From contig CAVHPP010000016.1 of NCBI GenBank assembly GCA_963638105.1, forward strand, positions 1 through 46,262: 46,262 bases of DNA, in the 5' to 3' direction. Source of the DNA: CAG-217 sp963638105 (GTDB lineage: Bacteria > Bacillota > Clostridia > Oscillospirales > Acutalibacteraceae). The position numbers and the translations under genes are program-made. Below are positions 15,559 through 25,117 of this stretch, piece after piece; the stretch's first letter is position 1; every line of letters starts with the position of its first letter. The notes under the pieces were generated by a model. It was not told the DNA's origin. It saw only the letters and a list, made by a program, of their open reading frames with translations, and ran no database searches.

Positions 15559-17538
15559 TCAGTCCGTCCCGTCGGGTACTGTGGTGTCCGTCTTGTCGTT
15601 AAAGTTCATACGCACCGTTTTGGCCTTGTCTGCCTTTACAGTCTGGCGCTGAGACACCTCGCCCAGTTCCACCTCGATCTCCACCCGGGCACCGTAAGAC
15701 ACTTGCAGGTTAAAGGTACGCTGGCCGCCGTCCAGGCTCTCGCTCTTGGTAAATTGCAGTTCCCCGTCCACATAGATGTTCAGGGTGCTGTGCTTGCCGG
15801 TATCCGGCACCGTTACCTGCAACTTTACCGTCTGTGCCGCCGGGTCGGTAGACACTACGCCGGTGGACACCACCAGCTTGATGGCAGCCGACGGCTCCGC
15901 CGCCTCACCCTGACCGGGGGTCTGGCTGATCACCGTATCCTTGGGCAAATTGCTGTCTTCGGTAGAAATCTGTACATTCTCAAACCCGCTCTTCTCCAAA
16001 AAGCTGCGGGCGTCGCTTTGACTGAGTCCCCGCACATCCGGCACAGTCAGCAGCACCTTTTGGGTCGTGCTGGGGCCGGAGCTGATATAAATGGTCACCG
16101 TTTGGTCCGCTGCCACCAAATCCCCTGCCTTGGGGCTGGTGTATACGCACTGACCCTCCTTTACCGACTCGCTGGAGATGGTGGTTACGGTGTAGTTGTT
16201 CAGTCCCTCGGAGGCTAACTCTTTCTTGGCCATATCCTCACCAAGGCCGTAGCAGTTGGGCACTTGGATACCGCCGGGCGTCTGGGCCACCACAAGGGTC
16301 ACTGTGCTGCCCTTCATCACCCGCTCACCGGCTGCCGGCTTTTGCTCCAGCACCGTGCCCGGGTCGGCGTCCTCACTCTCCTTGCTCTCCTGTACAAAAA
16401 CATAATCGTACTGGTTGGAGCTGACGATGGTGTCATAGGACTGACCCACAAAGTTCTCCAACTTCATAGACTTGGTGTTCAGGGAACCGGTAAGGCCCAT
16501 CACCAACAGTACAATGGCTACTACAAGCACCAGCATACCGGCGATCACAGCGCCCACGATCTTGCCTTTGCGCTTGGGGTCTTCCTCAACCACCGGTTGT
16601 TCCGGCTCGGATCGCAGATCCGGCTGGGGCTGCTCCGTGTGCTCCACCGTCTTGATCACATATTTCGTGGGCTCCTCGTCCACAAAATAGGAATAGTCAA
16701 ATGTGGTGGCCGGGTTCTTGATGACCTCCTCCACATCAAAGAGCATTTCCGTTGCGGACTGGTAGCGATTTGCCGGATTCTTCTCCATAGCGTGGGCACA
16801 GATCTGCTCCACGCCCCGGGGAATATCCGGGTTAATGTCAATGAGCCGCTTGGCATCCGCCTGCACCTGCATTAGGGCCACGGACACGGCGCTGTCTGCA
16901 TCAAAAGGCACACGACCGGCCAGCATCTCATAGAGCACCACGCCCAAAGAGTAAATATCCGCCCGCTCGTCAGTAAACTCGCCCTTGGCCTGCTCCGGAC
17001 TGATATAATGCACAGAGCCAATGGCATTTTCCGTTAAAGTTTTGGTCTCGCTGCGGGAGAAGCGGGCAATGCCAAAGTCTGTCACTTTAATATGACCGTC
17101 AGCCAGCAGCATAATATTTTGGGGCTTAATGTCCCGGTGCACAATGCCCTTGTCGTGGGCGTGCTGCAACGCACGCAAGATCTGCGTGGTAAAGTACAGG
17201 GCGTCATTCCAGGTGATGGCCCCCTGCTTTTGTATATATTCCTTTAAGGTAATGCCGTCCACATACTCCATCACAATGTACTGGAGCTTCTCGCCAAAGC
17301 TCACATCGTACACCTTTACGATATTGGGGTGGGACATAACGGCAATGGCCTTGGACTCGTTTTTGAACCGGCGCACAAAATCGTCATTTTGCAAAAACTC
17401 GTCCTTCAGGATCTTCACCGCCACAATGCGGTCATCCACATTGTCATAGGCTTTATAAACAACGGACATACCGCCTACGCCGATGATCTCCTGCACTTCA
17501 TATCTGCCGTCTAAGCGTTTTCCTACATAATTATCCAT
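15559..17538 (-). CDS. prkC: PASTA-domain serine/threonine protein kinase
   Basis: This membrane kinase senses peptidoglycan fragments or lipid II outside and phosphorylates proteins inside. In the 659-residue protein the kinase domain (about 13-270) has the glycine loop GVGGMSVVYKA, Lys42, HRDIKPQN with Asp136, and DFG (154-156). An acidic, charged linker is followed by one membrane helix (about 328-352) and three PASTA repeats (about 360-570), then an extra beta-rich C-terminal domain of about 80 residues and an acidic tail. It sits directly after its cognate phosphatase prpC, as in Bacillus. Confidence 0.97.
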   Translation of the reverse strand: MDNYVGKRLDGRYEVQEIIGVGGMSVVYKAYDNVDDRIVAVKILKDEFLQNDDFVRRFKNESKAIAVMSHPNIVKVYDVSFGEKLQYIVMEYVDGITLKEYIQKQGAITWNDALYFTTQILRALQHAHDKGIVHRDIKPQNIMLLADGHIKVTDFGIARFSRSETKTLTENAIGSVHYISPEQAKGEFTDERADIYSLGVVLYEMLAGRVPFDADSAVSVALMQVQADAKRLIDINPDIPRGVEQICAHAMEKNPANRYQSATEMLFDVEEVIKNPATTFDYSYFVDEEPTKYVIKTVEHTEQPQPDLRSEPEQPVVEEDPKRKGKIVGAVIAGMLVLVVAIVLLVMGLTGSLNTKSMKLENFVGQSYDTIVSSNQYDYVFVQESKESEDADPGTVLEQKPAAGERVMKGSTVTLVVAQTPGGIQVPNCYGLGEDMAKKELASEGLNNYTVTTISSESVKEGQCVYTSPKAGDLVAADQTVTIYISSGPSTTQKVLLTVPDVRGLSQSDARSFLEKSGFENVQISTEDSNLPKDTVISQTPGQGEAAEPSAAIKLVVSTGVVSTDPAAQTVKLQVTVPDTGKHSTLNIYVDGELQFTKSESLDGGQRTFNLQVSYGARVEIEVELGEVSQRQTVKADKAKTVRMNFNDKTDTTVPDGTD

Positions 17539-17556
17539 TATATTTGTTCACTCCGC

Positions 17557-18285
17557 TTAATTGCTGATGGCAACAACGGTAATATTATCACCGCCGCCGT
17601 TTTTGTTGGCCTGCTGCACCAGGCGATCCGCATAGGCATAATACTGACCGTCACTGATGGCGCTGACCATCTCGTCATTGTCCACATAGTTGGAAAGACC
17701 GTCCGTACACAGCAGCAGCACCTGGCCGTCGCTAAAGTCGATCTGGTCAAAGTCAATCTTAACGGCACTGTCTACCCCGATGGCACGGGTGATGATATTC
17801 TTATTGGGGTGGTGCTTGGCCTCGTCCGGGGTGATCTTGCCGCTCTCCACCAGATCCTGCACCATACTGTGGTCCGTCGTTACCTGCTGCAAGCCTTCGG
17901 CAGAAAAGAGATACGCTCGACTGTCCCCGGCGTGGGCGATAAACGCCTGGCCGCCACGAATGACGGCGCACACCACCGTGGTGCCCATACCCCGAAGATC
18001 CGCCTTTTCCTGCGCCAGATCATACACTTCCACATTGGCGGCAGACAGCGCCGACTCCAGCATATTGCAAATGGAGCTGTCCCGCATATTGGGGTGGTAA
18101 GACGCATTGATCTTGCTGCTGATCACCTGCACCGCCAAAGAGCTGGCAATATTGCCGCCGGCTGCGCCGCCCATACCGTCGCACACCACGGCAAAGGCCG
18201 TACCGTCCGGCATTTCGCCCACAAAATAGGCATCCTGGTTGGACTCACGGATCCGCCCCCGGTCGGTTTTAGCAACCATGTTCAA
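17557..18285 (-). CDS. prpC: PP2C-type protein phosphatase, partner of PrkC
   Basis: The enzyme removes phosphate from PrkC and its targets. The protein of about 242 residues has the PP2C metal-binding motifs: TDRGRIRESNQD near the start, VCDGMGGAAGG, HAGDSRAYL, LCTDGL and GGGDNITVV near the end. The start is uncertain: a GTG (18294), a TTG (18285) and an ATG (18279) are in frame. The TTG is chosen because GAGGTGATC lies six bases before it, but the ATG gives a more typical N-terminus. The 5' end overlaps rlmN, and prkC follows at 18 bases. Confidence 0.95.
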   Translation of the reverse strand: MNMVAKTDRGRIRESNQDAYFVGEMPDGTAFAVVCDGMGGAAGGNIASSLAVQVISSKINASYHPNMRDSSICNMLESALSAANVEVYDLAQEKADLRGMGTTVVCAVIRGGQAFIAHAGDSRAYLFSAEGLQQVTTDHSMVQDLVESGKITPDEAKHHPNKNIITRAIGVDSAVKIDFDQIDFSDGQVLLLCTDGLSNYVDNDEMVSAISDGQYYAYADRLVQQANKNGGGDNITVVAISN

Positions 18286-19321
18286 TCTGATCACCTCGTT
18301 TCTTCAATCTGCGAAGCTGCCCGCAAGAGGCATTGATATCATGACCTAAAGTTCTTCTTATTGTAGCATTTATTCCCTGCTTTTTCAATATGCTTTGAAA
18401 GTTTTGAATGTCTTTTTGACTGGATCGCACATTGCCCCGCTCCGCCACATCGTTCACCGGGATCAGGTTCACATGGCAAAGCATTCCCCGCAGCCGAGCC
18501 GCCAATTCCATGGCATGAGCCGGTCGGTCGTTTACATTGTGGATCAACGTGTATTCAAAGGACACCCGGCGCGAGGTTTTCTCCGCATAAGCTGCCATGG
18601 CGCGCAGGGTAGCGTCCATGCCCCACCGGGCATTCACCGGCATGGTGCGGGAGCGAATTTCATCATTTGGCGCGTGCAGGGAAAGAGTCAGCGTCACCGG
18701 TAAATCCTCTTGCATCAAATCATAAATACGGTCCACCAGCCCGCAGGTAGATATGGTGATATTCCGAAGGCTGATATTCAGTCCCCGCGGGTCGTTGACC
18801 GTATGTAAAAACGCGATGGTATTGTCGTAATTGTCCAGGGGCTCGCCAATGCCCATCATCACAATATGGGATATGCGGCAGCCCAGGTCCTGCTGGGCAG
18901 CGTGCACCTGGCTTTCAATCTCTGCCGGCAGCAAATTCCGCTGGAACCCGGCCAAAGTGGACGCGCAGAAAGTGCAGCCCATTTTGCACCCCACCTGGCT
19001 GGACACACAAATGGTGTAACCGTAGTTATAGTGCATGACCACGGACTCCACATATTCGCCGTCGTTCAGGCGAAACAGGTACTTCACCGTGTCATCCACG
19101 GCAGACACATATTTTTCTTCAATTCGGCAGGCGGGAATGGCAAACCGTTCGGCCAGTTTGCTCCGAAGATCCTTGGACAGATTGGTCATTTCCTCAAAGT
19201 CCTGCACGCCCACCTTGTGCAGCCAGCCGTACACCTGATCGGCGCGAAAGCGCTTCAGCCCCAGGTCCCCCAGCCGTTCACACAGTGCCGGGTAAGTTAA
19301 ACTTTTAATGTCCTCTTTCAT
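18269..19321 (-). CDS. rlmN: RlmN, 23S rRNA (A2503-C2) / tRNA (A37-C2) methyltransferase
   Basis: This radical-SAM methyltransferase modifies A2503 in the peptidyl-transferase centre and A37 in some tRNAs. The 350-residue protein has the cluster motif CKMGCTFC (C112, C116, C119), the GIGEPLDNYDN segment, the second catalytic cysteine region NASCGQL near the C-terminus, and the N-terminal RNA-binding part. Its start overlaps the rsmB stop by four bases (ATGA). Confidence 0.97.
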   Translation of the reverse strand: MKEDIKSLTYPALCERLGDLGLKRFRADQVYGWLHKVGVQDFEEMTNLSKDLRSKLAERFAIPACRIEEKYVSAVDDTVKYLFRLNDGEYVESVVMHYNYGYTICVSSQVGCKMGCTFCASTLAGFQRNLLPAEIESQVHAAQQDLGCRISHIVMMGIGEPLDNYDNTIAFLHTVNDPRGLNISLRNITISTCGLVDRIYDLMQEDLPVTLTLSLHAPNDEIRSRTMPVNARWGMDATLRAMAAYAEKTSRRVSFEYTLIHNVNDRPAHAMELAARLRGMLCHVNLIPVNDVAERGNVRSSQKDIQNFQSILKKQGINATIRRTLGHDINASCGQLRRLKKRGDQIEHGC

Positions 19322-20559
19322 ACCTGTCTCTCCAAAACGGCGTAGTAAAAGCCGTCGCTGCCCTGTTCACACGGAAAGCGCGTACATTCCGCCTCCAGGG
19401 AAAAGGCGCTGTGTCGGTCAAGAAACGCGGACACAACTTTTTCATTCTCTTTTTTATGGAGTGTGCAGGTGGAATACACCAGTCGGCCGCCGGGTTTCAG
19501 GTAAGTAACTGCCGTCTGCAAAATGGAAAGCTGCAAGGCCGGCAGATCCTTGATACTGTCTAAATCTTTATAGCGGATTTCCGGCTTGCGGCGGAGAATG
19601 CCGAAACCGGAGCAGGGCACATCGCAAATAATGGCGTCTGCTGCCGGAAGGTCACGGCTATGCACGGTAGCGTCCTGCACGCGGGATTCTATACAGTCCA
19701 AGTGCAATCGCCGGGCGCCGCTCTCGATCAGCGCCACCCGGTGGGGGTGCAGATCACAGGCGATCAAGCGGCCGGTATTGTTCATCTGCTCCGCCAAAGT
19801 AAAGGATTTACCACCCGGTGCGGCACACACATCCAGCACCGTCTGGCCCGGGCGCACCTGCAAGGCGGCACAGGCTAAGTAGCAGGACAAATCCTGCACA
19901 TGAAAATAGCCTTTCCGGAACGCAGCAGAGCGCTCCACATCAAAGCCGTTATCCACACCCAGTATGCCCTCCGGCAGCGTGCGTGCCTGCACGCCTTCCT
20001 CTGCCAGCATATCTTGCAACTGCGCAGCCGTTACAAATAAAGAATTGGGCACCAAAAATAATGGCGCACGACCGTTGATATAAGGCAGGAACGCCGCCGT
20101 AGCATCCGCTCCATAGGTCTTTTGCCACATAGCCAGCAGGGGCTGGGGCACGGAATAGCGGAGCATGGGCGTGTCCGGCAAATCCGGATCCGCTGCAATC
20201 TGCCGCAGTACCGCGTTAATCAGGCGACCGTAATAGCCTTGACCTACGGTCTTTGCCAGTTCCACCGTTTCGTTCACCGCAGCAGACGCGGGCACCTTGT
20301 CCATATACAGCACCTGGTAGGCGCCCATACGCAGCAACACCCGCACCTTGGGCTTCAATCGCCCGGTGGTGAATTTATCCACCAAAGCGTCCAAAGTGAT
20401 CTGCCGTTCCAATACGCCCCGCACCAAAGCAGTGGCAAAAGCCCGTTTCTGCCCGTTGGCCACAGGTAAATGGTCGAGAGAAAGATTGGAATAGGCGCTC
20501 TCCTGTTGAATTTTATATAGGGCTTCAAACGCGGCTAAGCGCGGAGATTTAACGGTCAT
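19318..20559 (-). CDS. rsmB: RsmB, 16S rRNA (C967-C5) methyltransferase
   Basis: The 413-residue protein has an N-terminal NusB-like RNA-binding domain (about 1-135) and a C-terminal SAM-dependent methyltransferase with the motif CAAPGGKS, the PCSG motif with the releasing cysteine, and STCTL with the catalytic cysteine. The frame opens 22 codons farther upstream, but the ATG at 20559 has AGGA seven bases before it and the usual VKSPRLAAFEAL start. It overlaps the upstream peptidase gene by 11 bases and rlmN by four. Confidence 0.96.
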   Translation of the reverse strand: MTVKSPRLAAFEALYKIQQESAYSNLSLDHLPVANGQKRAFATALVRGVLERQITLDALVDKFTTGRLKPKVRVLLRMGAYQVLYMDKVPASAAVNETVELAKTVGQGYYGRLINAVLRQIAADPDLPDTPMLRYSVPQPLLAMWQKTYGADATAAFLPYINGRAPLFLVPNSLFVTAAQLQDMLAEEGVQARTLPEGILGVDNGFDVERSAAFRKGYFHVQDLSCYLACAALQVRPGQTVLDVCAAPGGKSFTLAEQMNNTGRLIACDLHPHRVALIESGARRLHLDCIESRVQDATVHSRDLPAADAIICDVPCSGFGILRRKPEIRYKDLDSIKDLPALQLSILQTAVTYLKPGGRLVYSTCTLHKKENEKVVSAFLDRHSAFSLEAECTRFPCEQGSDGFYYAVLERQV

Positions 20560-21244
20560 TGCTTCGTCCTGCCAGGAGCAGCAGCCGCAGCAAAGTAGCC
20601 AGTGCAGAGGCCAGCGCCGCCACATAGGTAAGGGCAGCCGCCGTCAGCACTTTCTTCGCGCCCCGGTACTCCTGTTCGGTTAAAAATTGATTGCTTTCAA
20701 TAGTCTGCAAGGCCCGGCGGGAGGCATTAAATTCCACCGGCAAGGTCAGCAGCTGGAACAGTGCCACTAACGCATACAACACAATACCCACCATAATCAG
20801 CGGCCGCCAGGTAAATACCACGCCCAGCAGCACCAGCGGAATACCCAAAGAGGAGCCGATGCGGGTGGCAGGGATGGCAGCGTTACGAATTTTCAGCGGT
20901 GCATAGCCCTGTGCGTGCTGGCAGGCGTGGCCCGCCTCATGACAGGCAACGCCGATGGCCGCCACAGAAGTGGCATTATACACATCGCCGGACAGGCAAA
21001 TTTCTTTATTCTTCGGGTCGTAATAATCGGTGAGGGTGCCGCCGATCTGGCGAATTTGCACATCGGTAATGCCGTTCAGCTGCAACAGTCGCGCCGCCGC
21101 CTGGGCGCCGGTCATACCGCACATGGCGTGCACACTGCTGTACCGACGAAAAGCCCGCTTCACCTTGATTTGGCAATAAAAAGAAAACAGCAGGACCGGG
21201 ATCATAATGACCCCGGTTGCGTAATAAAGCATATAGGCGTTCAT
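20549..21244 (-). CDS. Zinc-dependent membrane peptidase (YugP family)
   Basis: The 231-residue membrane protein has an N-terminal membrane helix, the zinc motif HEAGH (102-106) and a downstream glutamate in LPVEFNASRRAL that can serve as third ligand, with several hydrophobic segments in the second half. This is the YugP (neutral zinc metallopeptidase, type 2) family. Substrates are unknown. It lies between fmt and rsmB, a position it does not hold in Bacillus. The four-base gap after fmt indicates co-transcription. Confidence 0.92.
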   Translation of the reverse strand: MNAYMLYYATGVIMIPVLLFSFYCQIKVKRAFRRYSSVHAMCGMTGAQAAARLLQLNGITDVQIRQIGGTLTDYYDPKNKEICLSGDVYNATSVAAIGVACHEAGHACQHAQGYAPLKIRNAAIPATRIGSSLGIPLVLLGVVFTWRPLIMVGIVLYALVALFQLLTLPVEFNASRRALQTIESNQFLTEQEYRGAKKVLTAAALTYVAALASALATLLRLLLLAGRSNDR

Positions 21245-21248
21245 AAAA

Positions 21249-22181
21249 TCACGCTCCTAAAACAGTACCTACCGCCACCGGGTGCCCGGCCAAAAAGGCC
21301 TTGGCGTCCATGGCTTTCTTCCCCTGAGGCTGCACGGTCAGCAGTTCCAAACCGCCGCCGTCGCCGCAGGCAACGACCAACTTGCCCTTGCTCTCAATCA
21401 CCGCGCCGGGGGTGTTCCCCTTTTGGTCGCTTAGGCGAGCAGACAGTACCTTCACCGTCTTGCCGCCAATGGTGGTGGTGGCGCAGGGCCAGGAATACAG
21501 CCCCCGCACCTGATCGTGCAGCTGCGCTGCCGAGTGGTTCCAATCCAAGGGGCTCATAGACTTGGAGATCATTTTGGCATAACCAAAATCCCCTGCCGGT
21601 TGGGGCACCGGGTGCAGATCGTCCAGTTCGGGTAAAATCTCTGCCAGCGCCTGTGCGCCCAAAACAGACAGCCGGTCAAACAGCATTTCCGCCGTTTCCT
21701 CCGGGTCAATGGGCGTTTTCTTCACCAGCAGCATATCGCCGGTGTCCAGTCCTGCGTCCATTTGCATAATGGTCACGCCGGTCTCCGTCTCCCCGTCTAA
21801 AATGGCCCACTGAATGGGCGCCGCGCCACGGTATTTGGGCAGCAGCGAGGCGTGCACATTGATACAGCCATAGCGTGGCAGTTCCAATACCGGCCGTGGC
21901 AAAATGCGCCCGTAGGCCACCACCACGATCAAATCCGGATCCAGTGCATTTAACTGCTCCAAAGTGGCCGGATCTTTCATCTTCTCCGGCTGAAATACCG
22001 GCACGCCGTTCTCCGCAGCCAGCACCTTCACCGGCGGCGGGGTCAACACCATTTTGCGCCCCTGTGGCTTATCCGGCTGGGTAAACACGCCCACAACGCT
22101 GTGGGGGCTGTCCAGCAGAGTTTGCAGGCACGGCACGGCAAAGTCCGGCGTGCCCATAAATACGATACGCAGCGTTTGCAT
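21249..22181 (-). CDS. fmt: Methionyl-tRNA formyltransferase
   Basis: The enzyme formylates initiator methionyl-tRNA using 10-formyl-tetrahydrofolate. The 310-residue protein has the formyltransferase fold with FMGTPDFAV at the start, the catalytic Asn/His/Asp region in NVHASLLPKYRGAAPIQW, and a C-terminal tRNA-binding domain. It follows def by one base, the standard def-fmt pair. Confidence 0.98.
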   Translation of the reverse strand: MQTLRIVFMGTPDFAVPCLQTLLDSPHSVVGVFTQPDKPQGRKMVLTPPPVKVLAAENGVPVFQPEKMKDPATLEQLNALDPDLIVVVAYGRILPRPVLELPRYGCINVHASLLPKYRGAAPIQWAILDGETETGVTIMQMDAGLDTGDMLLVKKTPIDPEETAEMLFDRLSVLGAQALAEILPELDDLHPVPQPAGDFGYAKMISKSMSPLDWNHSAAQLHDQVRGLYSWPCATTTIGGKTVKVLSARLSDQKGNTPGAVIESKGKLVVACGDGGGLELLTVQPQGKKAMDAKAFLAGHPVAVGTVLGA

Positions 22182-22182
22182 C

Positions 22183-22638
22183 TTAGTCCTTCTTTACTGT
22201 TTTATCCATACGGTCGATAAAAAGCACACCGTCCAGGTGGTCGATCTCATGACAGAATGCCCGGGCCTTTAGGTCCTCGCCGGTATAGACATGCCATTTG
22301 CCCTCTCGGTCCTGGCCTTTCACCTGCACCTTTTGGGGGCGGCGCACCGTCTCGTACCGACCGGGTAGGGACAGGCAGCCCTCTTGACCGCACTGCTCAC
22401 CCTCGGTCTTTACGATTTCCGGGTTAATCAATTCCACCGGGCCGTCGCCGCAGTCGATGACCACAATACGCTTGAGAATGCCCACCTGCACCGCAGCCAG
22501 ACCCACGCCGTTGTCCTTATACATGGTCTCAAACATATCCTCCACCAAGGTAGCAATTCGCCGATCAAACACTTCCACCGTGCGGCTCTTTTTTCTTAAG
22601 ATCGGATCGCCATATTTTACTACATTCCGTAATGCCAT
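22183..22638 (-). CDS. def: Peptide deformylase
   Basis: The metalloenzyme removes the formyl group from nascent proteins. All three family motifs are intact in 151 residues: GVGLAAVQVG (44-53, with V where the family often has P), EGCLSLPG (86-93) and HEIDH (130-134). It lies between priA and fmt as in Bacillus. Confidence 0.98.
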   Translation of the reverse strand: MALRNVVKYGDPILRKKSRTVEVFDRRIATLVEDMFETMYKDNGVGLAAVQVGILKRIVVIDCGDGPVELINPEIVKTEGEQCGQEGCLSLPGRYETVRRPQKVQVKGQDREGKWHVYTGEDLKARAFCHEIDHLDGVLFIDRMDKTVKKD

Positions 22639-22646
22639 TTTTTCTC

Positions 22647-24884
22647 CTAACCCAGGTCAATGGGGTTCAAATCTATGGAAATCTGCACCTTTCGCAGTTC
22701 TTTCATTTTAACAGTGGCTTTTAACACCTGCATGAGCAAATTGCGAACAGATTTTGAATTTTTACACTTAATTGCCAGCCGATACCGATAGGTATTGCTG
22801 ATTTTTGATATTCTTGCCGGTGAGGGACCAAGCACAATCAGCTTTTGCTGCTGCGCTTTGTTCTCTTGCACTAGTGATTCAAAAAAGGCCTTGGCCGCCA
22901 GCGCCGCCGCGTTCTCATCTTCGCTGACAAAGAACACACCGTAAATATCGCAAAACGGCGGATAGGTCAAAATACGCCGCAGGGCGTACTCCGTCTCAAA
23001 AAAAGCCGGGTAGTCCTGCCGTGCCGCCAGGTCGATCACCGGATTGCAAGGGTCAATGGTCTGGATCACTGCCGTGCCAGTAGCGTCTCGCCGACCGCTG
23101 CGCCCCACCACTTGGGTGATCAGGTCAAAGGCACGCTCATGACTCAGGTAGTTCTCGTCATACAACGCATTATCTGCATTTACCACGCCCACCAGAGTCA
23201 CATCGTCAAAATCCAGCCCCTTAGCCACCATTTGGGTACCCACTAAAATATCATATTCGTGGGCCGCAAAGGCGTCAAACAGCTTTTGATGGCTGAATTT
23301 ACCTGCGGTAGTGTCTGCGTCCATACGCAAAATCCGTGCCGCGGGAAACAGCGCTTGCAGCTCGTCCTCAATTCGCTGGGTGCCGAACCCACTGTACCGC
23401 ACCGCATGACTGCCGCATTCTGGGCATGTATTGTCCAGAGGCTTGGAATAGCCGCAATAGTGGCACATCAGCCGGTTGGAATAACTGTGATACGTCAGCG
23501 AAATAGAGCAGTTGGGGCAGGTGATCACATGACCGCAGTCGTTGCAGGCAATGAATGTATTGTACCCCCGCCGGTTCATCAAAAGAATCGTCTGCTTGCC
23601 CGCGTCCAAATTGGACTGTATCTGATTTTGCAGGGTGCGGCTTAGAGGCGAACGGTGCCCGGCGTGCAGCTCCCCTTTCATATCCACGGTACACACCTGC
23701 GGCAACGCAGCGTTGCCAAATCGGTGCTCCAGGGTGCAAAGGGTGTATTTTCCCGCCTTAGCCGCCGCATAGCTTTCAATACTGGGGGTGGCAGACGCCA
23801 TCACAAACAGCGCACCGCTCTCCCCTGCCCGATAGCGGGCAATGTCTCGGGCGTGGTATCGAGGCGTGCGCTCACTCTTGTATGTCAGCTCCTGCTCCTC
23901 GTCCATAATGATCAGTCCCAGGTGGTGCAGCGGCGCAAACACGGCGCTGCGGGTGCCCAGCACGATCTTAGCTTCTCCTCGGTCAGCACGGCGGTACTCA
24001 TCGTTGCGCTCACCTACGGACAAGCCGCTGTGCAGCACCGCCACCTGCCGGCCGTACCGTTGATGGAACAGCCCCAGCACCTGCGGGGTCAAACCGATCT
24101 CCGGCACCAGCACAATGGTATCTTTCCCCTGCTGCAACGCACGATCGATCAAGCGCATATATACCTGGGTCTTGCCGCTGCCGGTAACGCCGTACAGCAG
24201 CGCGCTACCGCCGTCACCGTCCAGCATACCGGACAGCGTATCGTACGCCTTTGCCTGCTCGGCAGACAGTTCAATCTTCGTCGCTTTAGGAGCAGCAGGC
24301 AGATCCGCATAGGGATTTCTGTACTTCTCTTTTTTGAAAAAGCGCAGCGCGCCGCACTTCTCCATATTTTTCAACACCCCGTCGCCTACGCCGCAAAGGG
24401 TTTTGATCTCCTCTACGGTGGCGCTGCCAATGTCCAGCAGAAGATCGGCAACAGACTGCTGCTTTGGCGTTAAGCGGGGCAGCTCCTCACCGCGACTGAC
24501 GGTCAATTCCGCCATACGCACCCCTGCCACGCCGATCTTACCGAACCCACGAGGCAGCATTTGCAGCAGGCACTCGTAGGTGGTACAAAAATAGCGGTTT
24601 TTCATCCACCGAGCCAGGCGAATTTGGCTCCCGTCCAACTCCGTACCGTAATCGCACACACGGGCAATGTCTTTCAGCGCCGGGTTGATCCCCACAAACA
24701 CTTGCAGCACAATCCCCCGGCGCAGTCGATTACCGCTGCCAAAGGGCACCTCTACCGCCACACCCGGGCGTACCCGATCTGCCAGTGCAAGGGGCACCGC
24801 ATAATCGTAGTCACTGTCCAGATTAAAGAAGGTGCGCTCCACAGCCACGGTGGCAATGGGGCGGTTCTCTGCTTTGTCGCTCAC
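22647..24884 (-). CDS. priA: PriA, primosomal replication-restart helicase
   Basis: PriA reloads the replication machinery at stalled forks. The 745-residue protein has the N-terminal DNA-binding domain (from about residue 10), the Walker A motif GVTGSGKT (232-239), the DEEQ box, a cluster of eight cysteines (CNDCG, CPNC, CHYCG, CPECG, near 440-490) that binds two zinc ions, and the helicase C domain with GRSGRRD. The downstream gene in Bacillus order is def, as here. coaBC, normally between rpoZ and priA, is absent. Confidence 0.97.
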   Translation of the reverse strand: MSDKAENRPIATVAVERTFFNLDSDYDYAVPLALADRVRPGVAVEVPFGSGNRLRRGIVLQVFVGINPALKDIARVCDYGTELDGSQIRLARWMKNRYFCTTYECLLQMLPRGFGKIGVAGVRMAELTVSRGEELPRLTPKQQSVADLLLDIGSATVEEIKTLCGVGDGVLKNMEKCGALRFFKKEKYRNPYADLPAAPKATKIELSAEQAKAYDTLSGMLDGDGGSALLYGVTGSGKTQVYMRLIDRALQQGKDTIVLVPEIGLTPQVLGLFHQRYGRQVAVLHSGLSVGERNDEYRRADRGEAKIVLGTRSAVFAPLHHLGLIIMDEEQELTYKSERTPRYHARDIARYRAGESGALFVMASATPSIESYAAAKAGKYTLCTLEHRFGNAALPQVCTVDMKGELHAGHRSPLSRTLQNQIQSNLDAGKQTILLMNRRGYNTFIACNDCGHVITCPNCSISLTYHSYSNRLMCHYCGYSKPLDNTCPECGSHAVRYSGFGTQRIEDELQALFPAARILRMDADTTAGKFSHQKLFDAFAAHEYDILVGTQMVAKGLDFDDVTLVGVVNADNALYDENYLSHERAFDLITQVVGRSGRRDATGTAVIQTIDPCNPVIDLAARQDYPAFFETEYALRRILTYPPFCDIYGVFFVSEDENAAALAAKAFFESLVQENKAQQQKLIVLGPSPARISKISNTYRYRLAIKCKNSKSVRNLLMQVLKATVKMKELRKVQISIDLNPIDLG

Positions 24885-24885
24885 T

Positions 24886-25095
24886 TTATTTCTGCTTGAG
24901 TTCGTCCGGCTCCTCGATCACATACTTACCGGAGTTGATGTCGTCAATGGCCAAGGACACGGTCTTGGTGTCCAGATGCTGCTCGGCAGCAATGGCCTCG
25001 TCCTGAATTTCCCGGGCGCGCTTGGCCGTGCCCACCACCAGGCTGTAACGGCTGTTAACATTCTTGAGCATTTCTTTCAAATCGGGATTAAACAT
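24886..25095 (-). CDS. rpoZ: RNA polymerase omega subunit
   Basis: This 69-residue protein helps assemble RNA polymerase. The motif NSRYSLVVGTAKRAREI is the conserved omega signature, and the acidic C-terminal part matches Firmicutes omega. It lies between gmk and priA, one base from the latter's start codon. Confidence 0.95.
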   Translation of the reverse strand: MFNPDLKEMLKNVNSRYSLVVGTAKRAREIQDEAIAAEQHLDTKTVSLAIDDINSGKYVIEEPDELKQK

Positions 25096-25117
25096 AGTAT
25101 TCTACCTCCAATAGCAG